Below are positions 17,735-27,383 of a stretch of 64,000 nt of DNA, in pieces. How positions within the stretch are numbered: the first letter of the stretch is position 1; each line of letters begins with the position of its first letter. The notes beneath the pieces are model-generated. The model was given only the letters and a program-made list of their open reading frames with translations, was not told where the DNA came from and did no database searches. The stretch lies in NCBI RefSeq assembly GCF_003627955.1, contig NZ_RBWS01000017.1, positions 105,324 to 169,323 of the forward strand, given 5' to 3'. The DNA comes from Sphingobacterium puteale (GTDB lineage Bacteria; Bacteroidota; Bacteroidia; Sphingobacteriales; Sphingobacteriaceae). A program made the translations under genes and the position numbers.

Positions 17735-18808
17735 ATGTTATACAAATTAACAAAATCCAGAACGGGCATGTTCGTTCCCTTACTGGGTATTATACTAATA
17801 GCCTGTGAGAGCAAGGCTGAAAAAACAGCCGCGGTATCGACCGGAACCAAGACTGATGTCACCAGGTTACCTGTCGATATACTGATCGCGCAGGAGGAGG
17901 AACTCCGTCAGGATGAGACCGTCATAGGAACCATGATTCCTTATCGGGAAGTTTCCATTGTGAGCGAATTGCCTCAAAAAATTGTCCGGGTCGCATTTCA
18001 GGACGGTAGCTACGTGGAGCAGGGATCCATACTTTATATTCTCAATGATACCGATATCAGGGCACGTCTCAATCAGGTCGGCGCTGAATTGGAGCTGGCA
18101 AAACTGAATAAAGAGCGGTTACAGAACCTATTGAAAACCGAAACGATAAAACAACAGGAATACGACGAGGCACTTATGCATTTTCGCTCTTTGACCGCCC
18201 GTCAGGAACTGCTTCGTGTAGAACTGGCCAAGACTATAATCAGAGCTCCATTCTCCGGAAAAATCGGTATTTCAAAAGTGCATGCGGGCGCCTATGTCAT
18301 ACCGGGGACAGCGCTGGTTACCCTGCAGGATCAGATCAGCCTCAAGATTAGCTTTTCTATTTCCGAGAAGCATCTGCCTTTGATCAATAAGGGGACAAAA
18401 GTGCGCTTCACCACAGCTTTGTCCACAGCACAACTCGAGGCGACCGTGCTCGCCACGGAGCCGGGACTGGATGCTTCGGGCCGCAGTCTGGAAGTGCAGG
18501 CACGCGTAGATAATTCCGATAAAAAATTCAGGCCGGGTATGTCCGCCAAAATACATTTTGACAGCAATGGAAAAGATGCTAAAGGCGTCAAGGTACCCAC
18601 AGAGGCCCTTATGCCCGGTGACGGGGGATACAATGCCTTTGTTATCGTCGACGGAAAAGCAAAGCCTGTTGCAGTCACTATCGGTACCCGCACGGAAGCG
18701 GATGCCGTTATCACATCCGGTCTGAGTACCGGAGACAGTATTATCGTGTCCAATATGTTGCGTATTACGGATGGTACCCCCGTAGAAGCCATTATTCCAA
18801 CTAAATAA
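17735..18808 (+). CDS. RND efflux periplasmic adaptor (membrane-fusion) lipoprotein
   Basis: 357 residues. The signal peptide ends in a lipobox (LIACES), so the adaptor is lipid-anchored facing the periplasm. Domains follow the HlyD/AcrA order: barrel-sandwich half (REVSIVSELPQKI), a short coiled-coil hairpin (about 110-150), the second lipoyl half (TIIRAPFSGKIGISKV), a beta-barrel and a membrane-proximal domain. It ends 6 bp before the RND pump gene and is certainly co-transcribed with it. Confidence 0.92.
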   Translation: MLYKLTKSRTGMFVPLLGIILIACESKAEKTAAVSTGTKTDVTRLPVDILIAQEEELRQDETVIGTMIPYREVSIVSELPQKIVRVAFQDGSYVEQGSILYILNDTDIRARLNQVGAELELAKLNKERLQNLLKTETIKQQEYDEALMHFRSLTARQELLRVELAKTIIRAPFSGKIGISKVHAGAYVIPGTALVTLQDQISLKISFSISEKHLPLINKGTKVRFTTALSTAQLEATVLATEPGLDASGRSLEVQARVDNSDKKFRPGMSAKIHFDSNGKDAKGVKVPTEALMPGDGGYNAFVIVDGKAKPVAVTIGTRTEADAVITSGLSTGDSIIVSNMLRITDGTPVEAIIPTK

Positions 18809-18814
18809 GATGCC

Positions 18815-21800
18815 ATGAGTATATCGTCACTAAGTATAAAAAAACCCGTACTGGCGGGAGTATTTTCTCTTTTGTTGGTCATATTGGGAATTGTTGGATG
18901 GAAACAGTTGGGTGTGCGGGAGTTTCCGCTGACTGAACCTCCTGTCATCTCCGTGATTACATTCTATCCAGGGGCGAGCCCGGATGTCATTGCCTCTAAA
19001 CTTACACGTCCCATGGAGGAGTCTATTGCCGAAGCCGGCGGAATCCGGACGATCTCTTCAGAATCCCGTGAGCAGGTCAGTGTTATTTCGGTCGAATTTG
19101 ACCGCCAGACAGACATTGAGGATGCGTTAAATGATGTCAGGGATAAAGTGGCCAAATCCCGGAAGCAGCTGCCGGCAGATGTAGATCCACCTATTGTGCA
19201 AAAAGCCTCTTCCGCAGACAACCTGGTTGCCTTCCTTGAAGTGGAAAGTGATACAAAAGATATCAAAGAGGTCAGCCATATTGCATCCACAGTGATCAAA
19301 GACAGGATGCAGTCGATTCCGGGAATCAATAACGTTGCTATCGTCGGTGAGCATAAATACGCCATGCGACTCCGGTTCGACCCAGTTAAATTAGCTTCCT
19401 ATCAGCTTACCCCCGAAGATGTGAGACGGGCCTTGCTCAGAGAAAATATTGACCTGCCCTCGGGTCGCATCGAAGGCAACCATAGTGAATTGAGCGTCCG
19501 GACACTCGGACGCCTCAACAGTGCAGCAGATTTTAATGAGATGCTGATCAAAAAAGCCGGCAATAGCGTTATCAAGCTGAGGGATATCGGTGTGGCAGAG
19601 CTCGGTGAAATGAACGAACGTACCGCCATTATCAATGAGACAGGCAATCTGAACCGAGTCGGTATCGGTGTTGCGATCCAGATTCAACGTGATGCCAATG
19701 CCATAGAGGTAGTGGACGAATTTTACAAGCGCCTGGCCCAGCTCAAAAAAGATATACCTTCCGATTATCGTCTTATTGTAGGATTTGATTTCACGCACTC
19801 CGTTCGTGAATCCATCAAAGAGGTAGAAGAAACCCTATTTATAGCATTCGGATTGGTGGTGCTTATTATTTTTCTTTTCCTTCGGGATTGGCGTTCAACC
19901 ATTATTCCGGTATTGGCCATACCGGTATCTATCCTATCTGCATTTTTCATTATGTATATTGCCGGTTTTTCCATTAACATACTTACACTTTTGGGACTCG
20001 TGCTTGCAATAGGACTTGTGGTCGATGACGCTATTGTTGTACTGGAGAATATTTACAAGAAAATCGAAGAAGGAATGTCCCCGATTCAGGCGGCCTTTAA
20101 AGGTTCCAAAGAAATTTATTTTGCGGTGATTTCAACCACAATTACCCTGGCGGCGGTATTCTTACCTATTGTATTTATGGGAGGTATCAGCGGTCAGCTC
20201 TTTCTCGAGTTTGCTATCGTCGTTTCCGGATCCGTCTTGGTTTCCGCTTTTGTGGCCTTGACATTGACGCCGATGCTGAGTGCATATTTCCTCAAAAAGA
20301 AAGCCGGTCCGGGCTGGTTCTATCGCGTGACCGAACCTTTTTTCATACGTTTAAATAATGGTTATACGCAATTGCTGGTTCTTTTTATGCGAGCACGTTG
20401 GCTCGCCTGGCTATTTCTGGCCGTCACTACGGGACTGATCTATTTCATTGGTAAACAATTGCCATCTGAACTTGCTCCTGTAGAAGACCGCTCCAATATG
20501 AACCTGATTGCAGTTGCTCCGGAGGGAGTTTCTTTCGAGTACATGAAAAAGAATATGATCGAGGTCGGTAAGTATGTAAATGACTCCACCGATGGCTTGT
20601 ACCAGACCTATTCCATGGTGGCCATTTCCTTTATCCCTGCTCCTGCCCCGGTGAATGTCGCGGTGCAAAGTATCTATCTAAAAGACCCCAAAGAAAGGAA
20701 AGTATCAATACAGGATCTGTATAACCAATATGGTGCCGCATCAGGCAATTTCCGGGGTTTCCTCCTATTTCCCTATCTCCCGCCAACCATCGGTACGCGG
20801 TATGGCGGAGGTATGCCCGTCCAATTTGTATTGCAGGCGCAAAATCTTGACAGCCTGACTGCTGTGTTGCCTAAATTCTTGGGTGCGGTACGTCAGAGCA
20901 AAAAACTGATGTTTGCCGATTCGGATCTTAAAATAAACAAGCCGGAGGTGAAAATAACGGTAGATCGGGAGAAAGCCGCGCTGATGGGTGTATCCATTGA
21001 AGAAGTCGCCCGCACCCTACAGCTATCCCTTTCAGGGCAACGTTATGGGTATTTCCTTCGCGACGATCGACAATATGAAGTGATCGGACAGTTGTCACGT
21101 CCTTACAGAAATGATATCAATGACTTAAATGGTATTTATGTGCATTCAACAACCGGCCAGATGATCCCGTTGAGCAACCTGATTACCACGAAAGAAGCGG
21201 TAAGTCCGGCGGCTATTTACCGATACGATCAATACACTTCCGCTACCATATCTGCCGCACCCATGCCGGGTGTAAGCCTTGCTGAGGCTATACAGGAGAT
21301 CGAAAAAATAAAAGCCGATGTGTTAGGTGAAAATTTCAAGTCCTCCTTAGCGGGGCAGTCCCGCGATTTCAGTGAAAGTCAAGGCAATATCACCTTCACA
21401 CTGATACTGGCGCTCCTGCTCATCTATATGATATTGGCCGCCCAGTTTGAAAGCTTAAGAGATCCGCTCATCATTATGCTTACCGTACCAATGGCAGTAA
21501 CGGGAGCGATCCTCAGCCTGCACTGGTTTGGTCAGAGCTTAAATGTGTTTAGCCAGATCGGTATCATTACACTCGTTGGACTCATCACCAAGAATGGTAT
21601 TCTAATCGTTGAGTTTGCCAATCACCTTAAAGATACCGGTCTTTCAAAGTATGATGCTGCAATTACTGCGGCTGAACAACGTTTTCGTCCGATATTGATG
21701 ACTTCGCTGGCCATGATATTCGGTGCTTTGCCTATCGCACTGACGGCAAACAGCCGCCAGTCTTTAGGTATTGTCATTGCCGGCGGGCTTGTGTTCTCCG

Positions 21801-21916
21801 GTATACTCACATTATTCATTATTCCGGCCGTCTACTCCTACCTGTCAAGTAATAAGCGCAGGGAAGTCATTGTCGAAGCAGATACCGAAAGGCTACATGA
21901 AAACGCAACGCACTAA
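18815..21916 (+). CDS. RND multidrug efflux permease (AcrB/MexB-type, HAE-1)
   Basis: 1033 residues, normal length. It has an N-terminal membrane helix, porter domain with the REFPLTEPPVI entry, a membrane block with the proton-relay pair (LVLAIGLVVDDAIVVLENIY, two adjacent Asp near residue 408), the duplicated porter half, and a second membrane block (GLITKNGILIVEFANHL). The intact DD motif argues that the pump is active. With the adaptor upstream and channel downstream it would form a tripartite efflux system. The substrate is unknown; the HMA-type regulators upstream could hint at metals, but the sequence lacks the CusA methionine clusters. Confidence 0.94.
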   Translation: MSISSLSIKKPVLAGVFSLLLVILGIVGWKQLGVREFPLTEPPVISVITFYPGASPDVIASKLTRPMEESIAEAGGIRTISSESREQVSVISVEFDRQTDIEDALNDVRDKVAKSRKQLPADVDPPIVQKASSADNLVAFLEVESDTKDIKEVSHIASTVIKDRMQSIPGINNVAIVGEHKYAMRLRFDPVKLASYQLTPEDVRRALLRENIDLPSGRIEGNHSELSVRTLGRLNSAADFNEMLIKKAGNSVIKLRDIGVAELGEMNERTAIINETGNLNRVGIGVAIQIQRDANAIEVVDEFYKRLAQLKKDIPSDYRLIVGFDFTHSVRESIKEVEETLFIAFGLVVLIIFLFLRDWRSTIIPVLAIPVSILSAFFIMYIAGFSINILTLLGLVLAIGLVVDDAIVVLENIYKKIEEGMSPIQAAFKGSKEIYFAVISTTITLAAVFLPIVFMGGISGQLFLEFAIVVSGSVLVSAFVALTLTPMLSAYFLKKKAGPGWFYRVTEPFFIRLNNGYTQLLVLFMRARWLAWLFLAVTTGLIYFIGKQLPSELAPVEDRSNMNLIAVAPEGVSFEYMKKNMIEVGKYVNDSTDGLYQTYSMVAISFIPAPAPVNVAVQSIYLKDPKERKVSIQDLYNQYGAASGNFRGFLLFPYLPPTIGTRYGGGMPVQFVLQAQNLDSLTAVLPKFLGAVRQSKKLMFADSDLKINKPEVKITVDREKAALMGVSIEEVARTLQLSLSGQRYGYFLRDDRQYEVIGQLSRPYRNDINDLNGIYVHSTTGQMIPLSNLITTKEAVSPAAIYRYDQYTSATISAAPMPGVSLAEAIQEIEKIKADVLGENFKSSLAGQSRDFSESQGNITFTLILALLLIYMILAAQFESLRDPLIIMLTVPMAVTGAILSLHWFGQSLNVFSQIGIITLVGLITKNGILIVEFANHLKDTGLSKYDAAITAAEQRFRPILMTSLAMIFGALPIALTANSRQSLGIVIAGGLVFSGILTLFIIPAVYSYLSSNKRREVIVEADTERLHENATH

Positions 21917-21940
21917 TTATCAATCCCAAAGTTCATTATC

Positions 21941-23294
21941 ATGAGAAGAACAGTATATACATGTATTATCACGCTGCTGCTGTACGGAGGCAAGTTGCAT
22001 GCGCAGCATAAAGCGCTATCCCTGTCCGCTGCACTGGAAATCGCAGAGAAAGGAAATAGAACAGTACAGGCACAGCTATTGGAGGAAATACACGCGACAG
22101 CACTTACAAAGGAAAGTAAAGGAGCACTGCTGCCCACCATTTCAGCAAATGTATCCTATTCCTATTACTTTGACCGACAAACAATATTTCTACCAGGTTA
22201 TTTTGCAGGCACCAGTAAACCCGTGCAAGAGGTGGCTGTTGGTGGAAAAAATGCATTTAATGGCATGCTAACCTTATATCAACCTATTTTTGCGACCGAT
22301 CTCAATAGACAAAAGAAAACAGCACTGATCAATGAGCAGATCGAACGTCAAAAAACAGCCGACCTTAAAAGCAAGGTTGCGCTTCGGGTTTCAGTAGATT
22401 ATCTTAACATTTTGATTATGAGTGAGCAGCTAGCGTTATTTGAACAAAACCTGCTCCGAAATATCAGATCTCTGAATGATGCCCGCTCCCTATTTGTACA
22501 AGGCAGGGCACTGAAATCCGATACTTTGCGCAGTTTTATTGAGGTGGAAAACATCAGGTCATCTGTTTCGTATCTAAAAAACAGTATCAATGTTTCACTT
22601 ATCGAATTAAAAAGATTAATTGGAATGGATGAATCCCAAAACATTGTATTGAGCGATAAACTGGAATTTAGCGGCCAGCACGACCCCCATCTGTTGGACG
22701 AGCTATTGAAAACTGCAGTACAAAACCGGAAGGATCTCGCTATCAAACAACTTCTCATTGATCTTCAGCAGAAAAAAAAAGGAGGCCCATGAGGCCGGAC
22801 TAATGCCCAGACTGGCCCTGGTAGGTCAATATCAGGCACAGGCACAGGCAGATAATATCCGGCTGGGAGACTATGCCTGGCCCAGGACCTCATTTTTGGG
22901 ATTGCAGCTTTCCATACCGATTTTCAACGGCAACAGGACGCGATCACAAATCACTCAGGCGAATATTAAATTAAAACAGGAGCAGATACGCTTAGACGAT
23001 TTTAGAGATGAGATCAAAACCCAGCTGGCCACGATCATCAGCAAATGGGAAGAAGCCATTGCGCAATTGGAAATACAAAAAACAACCGTCAGTTCAGCAG
23101 AACTTAACTATCAGATGAACGAAGACCGTTTTAAAAATGGCTTAGGTTCACGCCTTGAGCTGACGGATGCTGACCTGGCACTAACACAGGCACGGATAAA
23201 TCGTCTACGGGCCACATACAATCTGAGAATGCTCCATACCGAAATGCAACATGCCCTGGGACTGCTGGATCTGCATTCAAAAACAGACCATTAA
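21941..23294 (+). pseudogene. TolC-type outer-membrane efflux channel, split by a one-base homopolymer frameshift
   Basis: The first frame (21941-22792) encodes 283 residues: signal peptide ending LHAQ and the first OEP repeat. It stops at TGA 22790-22792, just after a run of nine A (22772-22780). One frame over, the sequence continues without interruption from that run to 23294 (HEAGLMPRLALVGQYQ, GLQLSIPIFNGNR, second OEP repeat). Eight A would join both into one protein of about 450 residues, the normal length. It may be a true mutation, a length-variable tract tolerated by slippage, or a base-calling error. It is the third gene of the operon. Confidence 0.85.
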
Positions 23295-23327
23295 ATTTTA
23301 CACCGATCATTAAAAGAAAACTACAAC

Positions 23328-24758
23328 ATGAATACGAAATCAATAGAACCGAAGGGTAAGACAGTGCCCTATCCAAAACGCTGGGCGGCACTTTTCCTAC
23401 TTTGTACCGCACAGTTTATCGTCATTATGGACACCTCCATTATTGGAGTTGCCCTACCGGCAATTCAGGCCGATCTAGGCTACTCACAATCTGGTCTGCA
23501 ATGGATCTTCAACGCTTATGTTATCCTATTTGGCGGCTTCCTGTTGCTCGGAGGGCGTTTGTCTGACCTCTTTGGGGCGCGTAAGGTCTTTATGTGGGGC
23601 TTTGGTATTCTCACTGCGGCATCATTCTTGGCCGGTATCGCCTGGTCTGAACTGGTGCTAAATATTGGCCGTGGGCTACAGGGACTGGGTTCAGCCCTGA
23701 TTGCTCCTGCCGCCCTGACCCTTGTTATGTCCAAATTTACCGATCCAAAAGAGATCAATCGCGCTTTTGGGTTTTGGGGCGCGGCAGCAGCAGCAGGTGG
23801 GTCGGCCGGAGTTTTTTTGGGCGGTGTGATTACCGAATGGCTTTCCTGGCATTGGATATTTTTGATCAATATTCCTGCTGGGCTTATTGTCCTGCTGTTC
23901 AGCAAGCGATTGTTGTTCAAGGGCGATACGAAAAAAGGAAGGATTGACCTTACCGGCGCATTGTTGGCCACCACTGCACTTGTGCTGATGGTGTACACCA
24001 TTGTATCTGCAGAACATGCTGGATGGGATTCCTTACAGACAATAGGCCTGCTGGGCATATCTATTCTATTATTTATGGTGTTCATTATGTTGCAAAAGAA
24101 GAAAATGGATCCACTTGTACCCATAGCTATTTTTAAGGTTCCTAATTTATCCGCAGGTAACCTGATGATGTCGCTATTGGCTGCGGCATGGATATCTTTA
24201 TGGTTTTTCCTTAACCTTTACTTACAGCAGATTCTGCACTATTCAGCCTTCCACAGCGGTCTCGCCCTGTTGCCGATGACCATAGCCATTATGTTCCTGA
24301 TGGTAGGTTTTACTGGAAAACTGGTCACTAAGTTCGGATTCAAAACCAATATTATAGTGGGGCTGGTCATCCTTGCGGGATCATTATTTCTATTTAGCAC
24401 GGTTCCGGCAGATGGTTCTTTCCTCCGAGATGTACTGCCGGCTTCTCTATTGGCGGCTTTGGGGATGTCCCTTACCTATATCCCCGGGACGGTAGCCTCG
24501 ATCTCAGGTGCCGGTCCGGATGAAACGGGACTGGCTTCAGGACTGGTAAATACCAGTTATCAGGTTGGATCGGCTTTGGGGCTTGCCATTATCGTTGCTG
24601 TTTCCACGACGAAAACCAACACCTTGAAAATGGCTGCCACATCTGATGTCGATGCATTAAATGCAGGCTTTCAAACCGCATTTTTCTCTGCCGGACTCTT
24701 ATGTATCGTAGCCATGCTAATAGTCGTTGGTTATATCAGAACCGCTAAACAATCGTAA
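23328..24758 (+). CDS. MFS drug transporter, DHA2 family (EmrB/QacA-like, 14 helices)
   Basis: 476 residues. It starts with the DHA2 signature after helix 1 (VIMDTSIIGVALPAIQADLG), has motif A between helices 2 and 3 (GRLSDLFGARKVF) and the GSALIAPAALTLV helix, and about 14 hydrophobic segments in total. It is a proton-driven exporter of organic compounds. It lies 33 bp after the channel gene, so it belongs to the RND operon, giving one transcript with two pumps. It ends before a strong terminator. Confidence 0.9.
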   Translation: MNTKSIEPKGKTVPYPKRWAALFLLCTAQFIVIMDTSIIGVALPAIQADLGYSQSGLQWIFNAYVILFGGFLLLGGRLSDLFGARKVFMWGFGILTAASFLAGIAWSELVLNIGRGLQGLGSALIAPAALTLVMSKFTDPKEINRAFGFWGAAAAAGGSAGVFLGGVITEWLSWHWIFLINIPAGLIVLLFSKRLLFKGDTKKGRIDLTGALLATTALVLMVYTIVSAEHAGWDSLQTIGLLGISILLFMVFIMLQKKKMDPLVPIAIFKVPNLSAGNLMMSLLAAAWISLWFFLNLYLQQILHYSAFHSGLALLPMTIAIMFLMVGFTGKLVTKFGFKTNIIVGLVILAGSLFLFSTVPADGSFLRDVLPASLLAALGMSLTYIPGTVASISGAGPDETGLASGLVNTSYQVGSALGLAIIVAVSTTKTNTLKMAATSDVDALNAGFQTAFFSAGLLCIVAMLIVVGYIRTAKQS

Positions 24759-24802
24759 AGAAATTCTGGTACTGCCTTTGCCTCCGGACTCTGGCAGACC
24801 TC

Positions 24803-24845
24803 CGCTGCCGAATGATAATATAAAATCTTTCGGTAGCGTTTTTTT
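24803..24845 (+). terminator. Terminator of the efflux operon
   Basis: CGCTGCCGAA (24803-24812) pairs with TTCGGTAGCG (24829-24838, one G-T pair), followed by seven T. Confidence 0.8.
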
Positions 24846-24999
24846 GTTTCAAGCACCTTTTACTTTCACTCCCGAGCGTTGAACCACCACTGGCCATTCG
24901 CTATAGTGCACTTCATTCCTTCTTTTTGGGCATAGCAAACGGAGTCATAGGCAGGAGATACCCAAGCGTTGTATATTGAAATAGAAGAATGCATATCGT

Positions 25000-25797
25000 C
25001 TATTGCTTATTGATCGTCCGCAAGGCTTTTTTTATGATGTACTTTGTTTCTTTGGTATCGTTCTCTTCTTCCCAACGTTTGCAAAGTTGCTGAACAAATG
25101 CGGGCTGCGTTTTACTTGCATCATTTAACCAATTCCCCACACTATCCCGTACATATTTTGCTTTATCGGATTTTAACCGATCCAATATAGGCAAACCTAA
25201 TTCAGGATGTTGTTTGAGCATTTCAATATGTTCGCACCAAACTCCCCTGGGCCGGGTTGCTTCCGTTGTAAATCTTCTTATATTTTCATCTTGATCTGAT
25301 GTCCAACCGGAAAGCAGATTGATGCTTTCATCAAGATTTTTAGCAATTTTGGCTCTCACGGCCAACCAACAGATCTCTCTTACGCCAAAATGTTTATCCG
25401 CCGCAAAAGGCCGAATCTGTTTTAGCGTTTCGGAAAGGTTCAGATTTTTATTTTTTCCGATTGTATACGTTGCCCAGCAGCGAACAAGGTCAGCACGATG
25501 ACCTGACAGGACTGCTAAAAACTCATTATCATTATTTTGCATCATTTGCTCAAAAAGCCCTATTCCGATAGCCTCGTTTACCGTATTTACGGTTTGCTTT
25601 TTCAGCTGGTCAATTTTTATGCGAAGAGGGTTTAAATAGGCTGATCTTCCATTTTGTGCAAGTAGATTTTCCAATAAAAGTTTTTGGTCTACAGCCAGCC
25701 ATTCCACGAGGTTGACCGTCTCCATTTCTCCACGATTTAATTGTTCCAAAATATCTCTTGGAATATCTTTCGTGCTTCGCTCTCCTTTTCTTTTCAT
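25000..25797 (-). CDS. HEAT-repeat protein of the DNA alkylation repair (AlkD-like) group
   Basis: 265 residues, all helical. Several HEAT-like helix pairs are visible, including an ATRPRGVWC segment and YVRDSVGNWLND near residue 215, which match AlkD-type repair proteins. AlkD enzymes excise bulky or positively charged alkylated bases. The catalytic Trp/Asp set cannot be confirmed by eye, so an inactive paralogue is possible. Its ATG lies 5 bp past the stop of the peroxiredoxin gene, so the two form an operon, fitting a damage-response role. Confidence 0.7.
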   Translation of the reverse strand: MKRKGERSTKDIPRDILEQLNRGEMETVNLVEWLAVDQKLLLENLLAQNGRSAYLNPLRIKIDQLKKQTVNTVNEAIGIGLFEQMMQNNDNEFLAVLSGHRADLVRCWATYTIGKNKNLNLSETLKQIRPFAADKHFGVREICWLAVRAKIAKNLDESINLLSGWTSDQDENIRRFTTEATRPRGVWCEHIEMLKQHPELGLPILDRLKSDKAKYVRDSVGNWLNDASKTQPAFVQQLCKRWEEENDTKETKYIIKKALRTINKQ

Positions 25798-25802
25798 GTC
25801 GT

Positions 25803-26441
25803 TTACAATTGTTCTATCAATTCCTGAATATCTAATCTATTCATGTAATTGGTATCAGCAAACTTGTAGGTAATTTTACCGGTTTTATCTATGACAAAAA
25901 CAGCTGGAACGGGTAGTTCATTATTATCATTTCCGTTATAATCCGACAGCTTTATTCCCAAATCACCATAAACAGGAATCACATAATCCTGAAGCTCAAA
26001 AGAGATACCAAGCCGTTTGGCCAAGGCATTATCTTCGTCCGTCAATACGTCAAAATCCAATTGATAATTGCGTTTTAATTCGTTGCTATAATCTCTTGCT
26101 TGCGGGGAGACGGCGACGAGGGTTACGTGCTTATCAGTAAGCTGTTTCAGATTGTGTTGTAAAGCTTTTAATTCGAGATTGCAATACGGACACCAACTGC
26201 CACGAAAAAAAGCTACAATCACTTTTCCTTTCCTCAAAAGCGTATGTAGTTCCACAATTTCATTGGCCGTATTTGGCAGGCTAAAATCAGGAAATATATC
26301 GTTTATGCCAGCACTGTTTTCTTCGATATTAATGATGTTCAAATCCGCAATAGATTTAGAGAATGCCGCTAAAACTTCCGTGGGTAGTTGATTGATCAAG
26401 TTTTCGTTCAGTTCTTCAATTTGATTTTTTAAATTTTTCAT
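25803..26441 (-). CDS. Peroxiredoxin-like (AhpC/TSA) protein
   Basis: 212 residues. Thioredoxin fold with GSWCPYCNLE (Cys84, Cys87) after the VIVAFFR strand, then the LVAVSPQ and DVLTDEDNALAKRLG segments typical of AhpC/TSA-type peroxiredoxins. The first Cys should be the peroxidatic residue; the CxxC spacing is that of the Bacteroidota 'peroxiredoxin-like' group. An ~45-residue helical N-terminus precedes the fold. It is divergent from an HxlR regulator 93 bp away and upstream of the AlkD-like gene. Confidence 0.87.
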   Translation of the reverse strand: MKNLKNQIEELNENLINQLPTEVLAAFSKSIADLNIINIEENSAGINDIFPDFSLPNTANEIVELHTLLRKGKVIVAFFRGSWCPYCNLELKALQHNLKQLTDKHVTLVAVSPQARDYSNELKRNYQLDFDVLTDEDNALAKRLGISFELQDYVIPVYGDLGIKLSDYNGNDNNELPVPAVFVIDKTGKITYKFADTNYMNRLDIQELIEQL

Positions 26442-26533
26442 ATATTGTTTTATATTTTTGCAAAGTTTTGAAAGTAAATTCAGAACTGCAATACCGCATA
26501 TAATTATCCCTATGGGATAAAAAAGTCAATTTT

Positions 26534-26863
26534 ATGAAATTAGAGGAAAGAGCAATAGAAGAAAAAATCTGTCCATTGGAATTTGCCGTTAATACGATCA
26601 GCGGGAAATGGAAAATCCCGATTGTATGGCGAATCAATGAAGGTGAGAAAAGACCAAGCGAAATGCTACGGGGTATCGCCAAGGTAGACAGACGTGTCTT
26701 AAACCAGCAGTTGAAAGAATTGGAGCGGGACGGAATTTTGTATAAAAAGAACTTTAATGAATTACCACCACGTGTCGAATATTCACTTACACCACTGGGC
26801 GAAAAATTAGTATCGGTACTTTGGAAATTGAACGATTGGGGAAAGCTTTTAATTGCTCAATAG
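26534..26863 (+). CDS. HxlR-family transcriptional regulator
   Basis: 109 residues, typical length. It has the family opening Cys (CPLEFAVNTISGKWK), a winged helix (RRVLNQQLKELERDGIL) and the wing ending VEYSLTPLGEKL. HxlR proteins with this Cys often respond to electrophiles or oxidants. It is transcribed away from the peroxiredoxin gene, so it probably controls the shared 92-bp promoter region. Confidence 0.9.
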   Translation: MKLEERAIEEKICPLEFAVNTISGKWKIPIVWRINEGEKRPSEMLRGIAKVDRRVLNQQLKELERDGILYKKNFNELPPRVEYSLTPLGEKLVSVLWKLNDWGKLLIAQ

Positions 26864-26909
26864 CCAGTCCAGAAAAAACCTTTAATTTTTGGGCACACTT
26901 GGTCTACCT

Positions 26910-27350
26910 TCAATCGTCATGCGATTCGAACCGTCCACTTCCTTGCTCGATGTTGATGCGAAATACGATTAGCGAATCACGGAGTTGCGGGTTTATTGCA
27001 TGCGCAGGGTGGCGTCCCGGTTCATTTGTATTGGGCATAATGCGCAAGATCAATCCTTGCATGACCTGCTGTCGCTCCATATCGCTCAGCTCTTCAAAAT
27101 TTCCCCACAGAATGACACTTTTCCACTTGAACATACTCTCTATTTCGTCAACCTGAAAACAAACCCGAGGATTTGCACGTAGCATTTCAATTTTTTTACC
27201 CTCTCCTGCCTGAGCATATATCGCATTATTATGGTAAACATAGTTAACCGGGACAATGTACGTCTCGCCATTCACATGGCAGCCTATCCGACCTATAAAC
27301 TTGCTCTCCAACAAAGTGATAATTTCTCTTTTACTCAATTCTCCTAACAT
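26910..27350 (-). CDS. Pyridoxamine 5'-phosphate oxidase-like flavin-binding protein
   Basis: 146 residues. Split-barrel pattern with an early GRIGCHVNGETYIVPVNYVY segment and a central KIEMLRANPRVCFQVDEIE strand pair, as in small PNPOx-like proteins that bind FMN or F420. The catalytic substrate cannot be inferred. It lies upstream of nothing on its strand before the regulator; the P-type ATPase gene ahead of it (27384) is 33 bp away and probably in the same transcript. Confidence 0.8.
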   Translation of the reverse strand: MLGELSKREIITLLESKFIGRIGCHVNGETYIVPVNYVYHNNAIYAQAGEGKKIEMLRANPRVCFQVDEIESMFKWKSVILWGNFEELSDMERQQVMQGLILRIMPNTNEPGRHPAHAINPQLRDSLIVFRINIEQGSGRFESHDD

Positions 27351-27383
27351 ATTGATTCGTATTAAATTATATAAAAACTCTAG

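Noticed and set aside
18272..19798. Minus-strand open frames of 94-205 codons
   Set aside because: Antisense to the RND adaptor and pump genes, explained by their codon bias.
26921..26935. ATTCGAACC-like word resembling a tRNA T-loop
   Set aside because: It lies inside the end of the PNPOx-like coding sequence and has no stem partner.
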